Assembly: GCA_030539135.1 (NCBI GenBank)
Contig: JAUNSQ010000116.1
Span: forward strand, 1 to 5,084
From: Synergistaceae bacterium
Lineage (GTDB): Bacteria; Synergistota; Synergistia; Synergistales; Synergistaceae
Direction of reading: 5' to 3'
DNA length: 5,084 nucleotides
The notes under the pieces are model-generated. The model made no database searches. It had not been told where the DNA came from and saw only the letters and a list, made by a program, of their open reading frames with translations. Every line of letters starts with the position of its first letter. Position 1 is the first letter of the stretch. The position numbers and the translations under genes are program-made. Shown one piece after another: positions 1 through 5,084 of the stretch.

Positions 1-25
1 TAGGGCTATGCCCGAAAATGAAATA

Positions 26-44
26 CCCCCGGCTACGCCGGGGG
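26..44. terminator. Strong GC-rich hairpin, probable intrinsic terminator of an unseen upstream gene
   Basis: Bases 26-33 (CCCCCGGC) pair perfectly with 37-44 (GCCGGGGG) around a three-base TAC loop. On the plus strand a T-rich stretch follows (45-59). On the minus strand a moderately T-rich stretch also follows, so it could work in both directions. The likeliest role is to end a rightward gene lying before the window and to back up the leftward tRNA terminator. A smaller GGGC/GCCC hairpin lies just before it at 3-13. Confidence 0.6.
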
Positions 45-59
45 ATTGTTATTTTGTTT

Positions 60-93
60 AATAAAACAGGCGGGCTATTTGGCCCGCCTGTTT
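60..93 (-). terminator. Rho-independent terminator of the tRNA-Gln/tRNA-Glu transcript
   Basis: Bases 64-75 and 82-93 form a perfect 12-bp stem (AAACAGGCGGGC with its complement) closed by a six-base loop at 76-81. Read on the minus strand, the stem ends in GTTT and runs straight into TTATT, the classic hairpin plus U-tract. It lies about 43 bases after the CCA end of tRNA-Glu, where the tRNA transcript should stop. The plus-strand flank (TTTCCTAAAA) is a poorer U-tract, so the leftward orientation is preferred. Confidence 0.8.
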
Positions 94-136
94 CCTAAAA
101 TTATGCCCACCACTTCCACAAGGGTGTGGGGTTTTT

Positions 137-212
137 TGGCAGTCCCTACGAGATTCGAACTCGTGTTAACGGGCTGAGAACCCGTCGTCCTGGACCCCTA
201 GACGAAGGGACC
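137..212 (-). tRNA. tRNA-Glu, anticodon CUC
   Basis: Read on the minus strand, this is a complete 76-base cloverleaf with encoded CCA (139-137). The acceptor stem pairs GGTCCCT with AGGGACT, with a G-U closing pair, and the discriminator base is G. The D-arm has the GTCT...AGGAC pattern usual for tRNA-Glu. The anticodon stem ACGGG/CCCGT holds loop TTCTCAG, giving anticodon CTC, which reads GAG. The T-arm is ACGAG-TTCGAAT-CTCGT. It is the second gene of the transcript, 14 bases after tRNA-Gln, and is followed by the terminator at 60-93. C34 restricts it mainly to GAG, so a UUC isoacceptor must exist elsewhere to read GAA. Confidence 0.97.
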
Positions 213-226
213 GCGTCTCAGCGATA

Positions 227-300
227 TGGCTGGGGTACCAGGATTCGAACCTAGATTACCTGATCCAGAGTCAGGCGTGCTGCCGTTGCACCATACCCCA
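227..300 (-). tRNA. tRNA-Gln, anticodon CUG
   Basis: Read on the minus strand, this is a complete 74-base cloverleaf with encoded CCA (229-227). The acceptor TGGGGTA pairs with TACCCCA, and the U1-A72 end and G discriminator are typical of bacterial tRNA-Gln. The anticodon stem CCTGA/TCAGG holds loop CTCTGGA, so the anticodon is CTG, reading CAG. The T-arm is CTAGG-TTCGAAT-CCTGG with one T-G wobble. It is the first gene of the leftward tRNA transcript, about 40 bases after the predicted start site. With C34 it reads CAG only, so a UUG isoacceptor is expected elsewhere for CAA. Confidence 0.97.
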
Positions 301-332
301 AAAAGTATCAATCGAATCAATTAGATTTGATT

Positions 333-360
333 ATGACAAGTGAAAATTATATCTGATATT
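333..360 (+). promoter_or_regulatory. Weak candidate rightward promoter for the rnj operon
   Basis: ATGACA at 333-338 matches five of six -35 consensus bases. Sixteen bases later GATATT at 355-360 matches four of six -10 bases. The start would be near 367, giving a leader of roughly 130 bases before the RNase J start codon. It lies almost exactly over the leftward tRNA promoter. The match is modest and AT-rich DNA gives such matches by chance. Other possibilities nearer the gene (for example TTGCGG 387-392 with TATTAC 409-414) are no better. Confidence 0.3.
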
Positions 361-373
361 TCTAGCTTGTCAA
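346..373 (-). promoter_or_regulatory. Consensus sigma-70-type promoter of the tRNA-Gln/tRNA-Glu operon
   Basis: On the minus strand a perfect -35 box TTGACA (373-368) is separated by 16 bp from a perfect -10 box TATAAT (351-346). The predicted start is near 339, giving a leader of about 40 bases before tRNA-Gln. Matching both hexamers fully is typical of strongly expressed stable-RNA genes. The -35 box is half of a small inverted repeat (369-373 with 380-384), whose other half resembles a rightward -35 box. I see no matching rightward -10 for that one. Confidence 0.88.
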
Positions 374-391
374 CCCAAATTGACGTTTGCG

Positions 392-422
392 GGGGGCGAT
401 ACAAAAAGTATTACGCATCCCC
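392..422 (+). other. Bulged hairpin in the probable rnj 5' leader
   Basis: GGGG (392-395), GCG (396-398) and ATAC (399-402) pair with GTAT (408-411), CGC (414-416) and CCCC (419-422). The loop is AAAAA (403-407), and two 2-base bulges (TA 412-413, AT 417-418) lie on the 3' side. That gives 11 pairs in total. No U-tract follows on either strand, so it is not an intrinsic terminator. It lies 78 bases before the RNase J start, and would be in the leader if transcription starts upstream of about 390. A role in transcript stability or feedback is inference only. Confidence 0.45.
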
Positions 423-480
423 TGAAAAACTGATTAAAAAACTATAGCTCAATAAATGTTTCGGTGGTACTATATATGTT

Positions 481-489
481 GGAGGGGAG
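481..489 (+). promoter_or_regulatory. Ribosome binding site that sets the rnj start at 500
   Basis: GGAGGGGAG offers two anti-Shine-Dalgarno matches: GGAGG ending 14 bases before, and GGGGAG ending 10 bases before, the ATG at 500. The frame stays open back to a GTG at 464 and an ATG at 476, but both lie upstream of this site and have only a weak GGTGG (463-467) of their own. The extra residues they would add look unlike an RNase J N-terminus. Confidence 0.75.
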
Positions 490-499
490 TTGTATTTTT

Positions 500-2215
500 A
501 TGCCTGTATCCGAAAAGAAACGATATAAACGGAGACCGCGGTCCGTCAATGCCGACGAATTGAAGATAATACCGCTTGGCGGGATGGGGGAAATAGGTAA
601 GAACATCACCGTTTTCCAGTACGGCGACGACATGATAGTCGTAGACTGTGGGTTGAAATTTCCGGAAGAAGATATGCTTGGCGTGGACTTTGTCATCCCC
701 GACACTCATTATCTGTTAGAGAACAAAGATAAAATCAGAGCAATATTCATCACGCATGGACACGAGGACCATATAGGAGCACTGCCATTTGTGCTTCCGA
801 GGCTTGACGTGCCTCTTTACTGTTCACGCCTGACGGCAGGTCTCATCGATAACAAAATGCTGGACGCGAATACTTCTTACGTTCCCTATTACAAGGAGAT
901 TTCGCCAGATGTCAAAGTCAAGGCAGGGTGCTTCACAGTAGAATTTATTCCAGTATGCCATTCTATCCCCGATTCGTTAGCGCTCGCGATCCACACGCCG
1001 CTGGGGACTATCGTTCACACGGGGGACTTTAAACTTGACCCGACGCCAATAGATGGAGTTTGTACAGATTTCAGCGCTTTCGCGGAACTTGGAAAAGCCG
1101 GGGTCCTGCTTATGATGTCCGACTCTACAAACATCGAACGCCCCGGCGTAACTCCGTCGGAGAAGACGGTTGGCCAAACGTTTGAAAGATTGTTTAGGCT
1201 CTATAAGGATAAACGGATAATAATAGCGACGTTCGCCAGCAACCTTCACAGGGCACAGCAGGTAATAAATACGGCCGGTCGTTTTAACCGCAAGGTAGTC
1301 CTGATAGGCCGCAGTATGATAGCAAACACGGATTTGGCCGAAAGCCTGAAATATATCGATATTCCAGAAAATATGATAATCACGCCACAGGAGGCGGAAA
1401 ACCTGCCTTCCAACAGAGTCGTGGTGCTTACGACCGGAAGTCAGGGAGAGCCTTTCTCCGGGCTTGTTATGATGAGCCGCGGAACTCACAAGATGATAAA
1501 GCTTGGTAATAGGGATCTTGTAATAATCTCGGCTACGCCTATACCGGGGAATGAGAAGTTAGTCAGCCATACTGTCAACAGATTGTTCGCGTGCGGCTGT
1601 GAAGTCGTTTACGAGCGAGACGAGAAGATACATGTATCGGGGCACGCTTCGCGCGACGAACTTACGATGATGCTCAGCATGGTCAAACCGAAATTCTTTG
1701 TCCCGGTCCACGGCGAATACAGACACCTTGTGAGACACGCGCAGCTTGCGCGCGACATAGGAGTATCACAGAAAAATGTCTTTATATTGCAGAACGGAGA
1801 CGTCCTAAAATTTAAGAATAAAAACAAAGCCGAGTTTGGCGAACGAGTTCAGGCAGGAGCCGTGCTTATAGACGGCGTCGCGCTTGGCGGGCTTGAAAGC
1901 AGCGTGCTGAGAGAGCGCAGAGAACTGTCCGAGAACGGACTTGTCGTGCTGTCGCTTACTGTGGATCAAACGTATCACCTTATCTCTCCAATACAGATAA
2001 AGACAAAGGGAAGCGTCTTTTCCGCGGAAGATACGGACGCGTTCCGCGAGCTTGAAAAAGCTGCAAAAAACGCATTGGCGCAATTTGCTAGGACGCCTGG
2101 AGCAAGAGAAGACGCCCTGCCTACGGAAATAAGAAGGAGAATTAGGGATGTTTTTGGTCGTTCATCGAAGAATTATCCGACAATTGTCCCGTTGATCACG
2201 AAAGTAGACTTCTAG
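500..2215 (+). CDS. rnj: Ribonuclease J (metallo-beta-lactamase/beta-CASP RNase)
   Basis: This 571-residue cytoplasmic enzyme of mRNA decay and RNA maturation belongs to a family with zinc-dependent 5'-to-3' exonuclease and endonuclease activity. The metallo-beta-lactamase core shows the HGHEDH metal motif (H86, H88, D90, H91), HSIPDS with H154, and HTGDFKLD with D176. SDSTN (207-211) follows. The beta-CASP insert contains TFASNLHR (244-251) and TTGSQGEP (311-318). HVSGHAS (H378, H382) and PVHGEYRH (H404) complete the active site, so all expected catalytic positions are present. Residues from about 465 form the C-terminal domain, ending in PLITKVDF, much like other RNase J ends. Length fits the family (about 555 residues), with a slightly long basic N-terminus (KKRYKRRPR, 6-14). 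The paralogue type (J1 or J2) cannot be assigned, although the intact motifs favour an active, J1-like enzyme. It heads the rightward operon, 39 bp before the first transporter. Confidence 0.97.
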   Translation: MPVSEKKRYKRRPRSVNADELKIIPLGGMGEIGKNITVFQYGDDMIVVDCGLKFPEEDMLGVDFVIPDTHYLLENKDKIRAIFITHGHEDHIGALPFVLPRLDVPLYCSRLTAGLIDNKMLDANTSYVPYYKEISPDVKVKAGCFTVEFIPVCHSIPDSLALAIHTPLGTIVHTGDFKLDPTPIDGVCTDFSAFAELGKAGVLLMMSDSTNIERPGVTPSEKTVGQTFERLFRLYKDKRIIIATFASNLHRAQQVINTAGRFNRKVVLIGRSMIANTDLAESLKYIDIPENMIITPQEAENLPSNRVVVLTTGSQGEPFSGLVMMSRGTHKMIKLGNRDLVIISATPIPGNEKLVSHTVNRLFACGCEVVYERDEKIHVSGHASRDELTMMLSMVKPKFFVPVHGEYRHLVRHAQLARDIGVSQKNVFILQNGDVLKFKNKNKAEFGERVQAGAVLIDGVALGGLESSVLRERRELSENGLVVLSLTVDQTYHLISPIQIKTKGSVFSAEDTDAFRELEKAAKNALAQFARTPGAREDALPTEIRRRIRDVFGRSSKNYPTIVPLITKVDF

Positions 2216-2254
2216 CTCCACAAATGCTCATATAAGCAAAGGGAGAGATATCGT

Positions 2255-3871
2255 ATGCCAGTTTCCTCGATCCTACAAATATTTGCCGGCGTGGGTATAT
2301 TGATTTACGGCATTGTAGTAATGGGAGAATCACTGCAGATAATTGCGGGTGAAAAACTTAGAAAACTCATAGCTTCCCTTACGGGCACCCCGCTTAAAGG
2401 GTTGTTGGTAGGTACCGTAGTAACAGGCATACTGCAGAGCAGCGGCGCGACCACGGTTATGGTCGTAAGCTTTGTGGACGTTGGTTTTATGACGCTGACG
2501 CAAGCCATCGGCGTCATACTTGGGGCCAATATCGGCACCACGGTAACGGCCCAGCTCATCGCATTCAAAATCACGAATGTCGCTTATCTCTGCGCTCTTG
2601 GCGGAGCTGCTATATGCATCCTTTGCAAGAAAAAGCGCACAAGGCAGATCGGCGTATGTATGATGGGTTTTGGACTTTTGTTCATCGGCATGGAGATGAT
2701 GTCTGGCCCTATGTCGTTTCTTAAAACAAGAACCGATATAATGGCTTCCTTCGCGCAGCATTCGATAATAGCGTTTATCGCTGGATTTGTAATTACAGTG
2801 CTTGTCCAATCGAGCTCGGCGACAGTGGGGCTTACAATGGCGGTCGCTGCTCAGGGGCTGATTACGCTCGATACGGCGATCATCATAATCCTTGGCGAGA
2901 ACATCGGTTCTACTACGACCGCAGTACTCGCTTCACTTGGAGCTAAGAGGTCCGCCAAACAAGCCGCCGCCTCGCATGTCATCATAAAGATAATAGGCAC
3001 AGTTTTTATCCTCTTGATCCTTCCGTTTTATTCTAGTTTCATCCAGACGACGTCGTCGGATATTGCCCGTCAGGTCGCTAACGCCCACACAATTTTCAAC
3101 GTGATAATAGCTCTGTTGTTTCTTCCGTTTGTCTCTCAATACGCAAAATTTATCAAGAAAATAATTCCGAACGATGAGAGCGAGGAGCCGCTTGGGGCAA
3201 TGTACTTGAACGAAACGCTTATCACGGCGTCAAGGGCCGCTGCTGTCGACGCCGTTAGAAAAGAAATGGTGCGTCTTGCTGGGATGACCAGAAAAATGAT
3301 CGAGGACTGCCATAAGATATTTGAGGAGGACGACGGCAAACTTGTCGGCGAAGTCGACCGCCTTGAACATAACGTCAATGATATCACTCACGAAATAATC
3401 TATTACGCGACGGAAGTCGGCCAGACGGGGCTGTCCTCCGATCTGTCGCTGATGCTCAACTCATGTGTCAGCGGCGTCGGCGACGTCGAGCGTATTGGAG
3501 ACCACGCTACAAACCTTGTGGAAATGTATCAATATATGCAGGATCATAACCTTAAGTTTTCTCCGAAGGCGCAGGAGGAATGCGGCGAGATGTTTGTTCT
3601 CGTTTTGTCCGCAATTGTACGCGCGATACAGGCGCTTGAGGATGAAAATATCGTGCTTGCGCAAGAGGTAGTTGACCTTGAGGAGCGCATCGACTATATG
3701 GAGAAGACGCTGCGCGCTCAGCACATCGCCAGGCTAAACGCCGGCGGCTGCACGCCGGGCAGCGGAGTCGTGTTTATAGATATTTTGAGCAACTTGGAAC
3801 GAATCGGCGACCACGCGCATAACCTCGCTATGGTTGTCTTTGATATAGACAGGATGAAAAAGAACGATTAG
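2255..3871 (+). CDS. Na/Pi-cotransporter family protein with C-terminal PhoU-like domain (copy 1)
   Basis: This 538-residue inner-membrane protein belongs to the bacterial NptA/YjbB-type branch of the sodium/phosphate cotransporter II family. Two inverted membrane repeats span about residues 5-300, with roughly eight or nine hydrophobic segments. Repeat 1 carries QSSGAT (61-66) and GANIGTT (90-96). Repeat 2 carries QSSSAT (185-190), GENIGST (214-220) and the conserved VANAH (274-278). The soluble tail from about 320 is PhoU-like, with two metal-site motifs, ERIGDHATN (412-420) and ERIGDHAHN (515-523). Family members move phosphate with sodium, and E. coli YjbB has been linked to phosphate export, so direction is not decided by sequence. 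GGGAGAG at 2241-2247 is a good ribosome site for the ATG, and copy 2 starts at the equivalent residue. Oddity: the first QSSS motif has Gly64 instead of Ser. Confidence 0.93.
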   Translation: MPVSSILQIFAGVGILIYGIVVMGESLQIIAGEKLRKLIASLTGTPLKGLLVGTVVTGILQSSGATTVMVVSFVDVGFMTLTQAIGVILGANIGTTVTAQLIAFKITNVAYLCALGGAAICILCKKKRTRQIGVCMMGFGLLFIGMEMMSGPMSFLKTRTDIMASFAQHSIIAFIAGFVITVLVQSSSATVGLTMAVAAQGLITLDTAIIIILGENIGSTTTAVLASLGAKRSAKQAAASHVIIKIIGTVFILLILPFYSSFIQTTSSDIARQVANAHTIFNVIIALLFLPFVSQYAKFIKKIIPNDESEEPLGAMYLNETLITASRAAAVDAVRKEMVRLAGMTRKMIEDCHKIFEEDDGKLVGEVDRLEHNVNDITHEIIYYATEVGQTGLSSDLSLMLNSCVSGVGDVERIGDHATNLVEMYQYMQDHNLKFSPKAQEECGEMFVLVLSAIVRAIQALEDENIVLAQEVVDLEERIDYMEKTLRAQHIARLNAGGCTPGSGVVFIDILSNLERIGDHAHNLAMVVFDIDRMKKND

Positions 3872-3914
3872 GTATATTTACGTTATGGAGAATATTTTTT
3901 AAGGGGAAATAAAG

Positions 3915-5084
3915 ATGTCTCTGACTTCAGTGTTACAAATTTTTGCCGGCATAGGCCTTCTTGTATATGGAATCATCATCATGGGCGAGGCTCTGCAGGC
4001 TATTGCCGGAGACAGGCTTAGGAAATTGATAGGCTCGCTCACCAGCACGCCATTCAAAGGCCTGCTTGTCGGAACTGTCGTGACCGGCATACTGCAAAGC
4101 AGCAGCGCGACAACGGTTATGGTCGTCAGCTTTGTCGACGCTGGGTTTATGACGCTGATTCAGGCAGTAGGCGTAATTCTGGGGGCCAATATCGGAACGA
4201 CGGTTACCGGCCAGCTGATAGCCTTTAAAATCGACGACGTCGCGTACGTATGCGCAATAGTTGGCGCCGCGATGTGCATACTATGCCAGAAGAAGAGAAA
4301 CAAAAACATAGGCATTGGGCTTGTCGGATTTGGACTTCTGTTCATCGGTATGGGAATGATGGCGGAGCCGCTGGCATTCCTTAAGACGCGCCCCGACTTG
4401 ATAACAGTGTTTGGCAAACATACGATGCTGGCCTTTTTGTCAGGGCTTGCTATCACGCTCCTTGTACAGTCCAGTTCGGCGACGGTCGGTCTTACTATGG
4501 CCGTGGCGGCGCAGGGGGTTATTCCGCTTGAGACAGCAATAGCTATAATTTTCGGCGATAACATAGGCACGACGATCACGGCGGTCCTTGCCTCGTTGGG
4601 AGCGAACCGTTCCGCTAAACAGGCGGCGCTCGCGCATGTAATGATAAAAGTCATCGGCACGATCGTTTTGCTTTGTTTCCTGCCTTACTACACGGAATTG
4701 ATACTCATGACGTCAAATGATATCTCAAGGCAGGTGGCTAACGCTCATTCCATCTTTAGCCTCGTGCTCGCGTTGATGTTCCTGCCGTTTGTTAAGCCTT
4801 ATGTAAAATTCATCAAGAAAATACTTCCGGACGATGGGACGGAAGAGGACTTTGAATCGCAATATCTTAACAAGGCTCTCATCTCCGTCTCTCCAGCGGC
4901 TTCGGTCGACGCGGTTCGCAAGGAACTCGTCAGGCTTGGTGAATTGTCATTAAGAATGATCACGCTTTGCAAGCCCGCGCTGACTGTCGACGACGACAAG
5001 GCCAATGACAAACGTGTCAGCGAAGTCTTGAAGCTGGAGGCTAACCTCGACGAATTGACGCACAATGTGGTCAGCTACGCGACA
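3915..5084 (+). CDS. Na/Pi-cotransporter family protein with PhoU-like domain (copy 2), truncated by window end
   Basis: The frame from ATG 3915 is open for 390 codons to the last base, with no stop. It is a paralogue of the preceding gene: the first 100 residues align without a gap with 79 identities by hand count. It keeps QSSSAT in both repeats (61-66 and 185-190), GANIGTT (90-96), GDNIGTT (214-220) and VANAH (274-278). The start of the PhoU-like tail is visible (about 320-390) and is more diverged, with four extra residues relative to copy 1. By comparison with copy 1 about 150 residues are missing, including both expected ERIGDH-type motifs. AAGGGGA at 3901-3907 is a well-placed ribosome site. 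The 43-bp gap after copy 1 has no terminator, so co-transcription is likely. A sodium-coupled phosphate transport role is inferred from the family, and substrate and direction are unproven. Confidence 0.92.
   Translation, partial: MSLTSVLQIFAGIGLLVYGIIIMGEALQAIAGDRLRKLIGSLTSTPFKGLLVGTVVTGILQSSSATTVMVVSFVDAGFMTLIQAVGVILGANIGTTVTGQLIAFKIDDVAYVCAIVGAAMCILCQKKRNKNIGIGLVGFGLLFIGMGMMAEPLAFLKTRPDLITVFGKHTMLAFLSGLAITLLVQSSSATVGLTMAVAAQGVIPLETAIAIIFGDNIGTTITAVLASLGANRSAKQAALAHVMIKVIGTIVLLCFLPYYTELILMTSNDISRQVANAHSIFSLVLALMFLPFVKPYVKFIKKILPDDGTEEDFESQYLNKALISVSPAASVDAVRKELVRLGELSLRMITLCKPALTVDDDKANDKRVSEVLKLEANLDELTHNVVSYAT

Noticed and set aside
104..137. Plus-strand hairpin CCACA/TGTGG (116-120, 125-129) followed by six Ts, resembling a rightward terminator
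   Set aside because: The stem is only five Watson-Crick pairs plus G-T wobbles, and the T-run is the flank of the minus-strand tRNA-Glu CCA end. No rightward gene is visible that would use it.
315..332. AATCAA/TTGATT inverted repeat in the tRNA leader
   Set aside because: A six-pair AT-rich stem is weak, and similar repeats arise by chance in AT-rich spacers. No function can be supported.
464..499. Upstream in-frame GTG (464) and ATG (476) as RNase J starts
   Set aside because: Both lie before the strong GGAGGGGAG ribosome site, and the added residues do not resemble an RNase J N-terminus. ATG 500 fits better.
977..1489. Long minus-strand open frame of 170 codons
   Set aside because: It is fully inside and antisense to RNase J, whose motifs are unmistakable, and its translation shows no recognisable domain. 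It is a coding shadow.
2225..2238. Short TGCT/AGCA hairpin between rnj and transporter copy 1
   Set aside because: A four-base stem with no U-tract is too weak for a terminator and is expected by chance.
3885..3902. Five-codon open frame between the two transporter genes
   Set aside because: It has no ribosome site of its own and is too short to support. It runs into the ribosome site of copy 2 and could be chance.
4160..4660. Minus-strand open frame of 166 codons
   Set aside because: It is antisense to transporter copy 2. Its low-complexity Ile/Pro/Ala/Ser-rich translation is typical of the reverse of a membrane-protein gene.

Overview
The window is an ordinary-looking piece of bacterial chromosome with compact genes, Shine-Dalgarno sites and intrinsic terminators. 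Three forward genes form an evident operon: a complete ribonuclease J, then two adjacent sodium/phosphate-cotransporter-family proteins that carry PhoU-like tails, the second cut by the window end. RNase J points to a Gram-positive-type lineage such as Bacillota, or to a related deep group such as Synergistota. Base composition looks close to balanced. I cannot name the genus, and the taxonomic guess is weak.

Bases 1-136 hold intrinsic-terminator hairpins. One at 26-44 probably ends an unseen gene to the left. One at 60-93 faces leftward and ends the tRNA transcript. Bases 137-300 hold two tRNA genes on the minus strand, tRNA-Gln(CUG) followed by tRNA-Glu(CUC), both with encoded CCA ends. They are driven by a consensus promoter (TTGACA, 16 bp, TATAAT) at 346-373. 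Bases 301-499 are the divergent intergenic region. They contain that promoter, a weaker candidate rightward promoter lying over it, and a bulged hairpin that would sit in the RNase J leader.

Bases 500-2215 encode RNase J, the 5'-exonuclease/endonuclease of mRNA decay and RNA maturation. After 39 bp, 2255-3871 encodes the first Na/Pi-family transporter with a PhoU tail. After 43 bp, 3915 to the window end encodes its paralogue, missing about 150 C-terminal residues. No terminator is visible between the three genes, so they are probably co-transcribed. The two transporters align without gaps through the membrane region and look like a tandem duplication. The PhoU-like tails suggest a role in phosphate homeostasis, either uptake or export.

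I see no mobile element, CRISPR array, phage gene or clearly new system. The points worth a second look are the transporter duplication, a Ser-to-Gly change in the first QSSS motif of copy 1, the structured RNase J leader and the overlapping divergent promoters.
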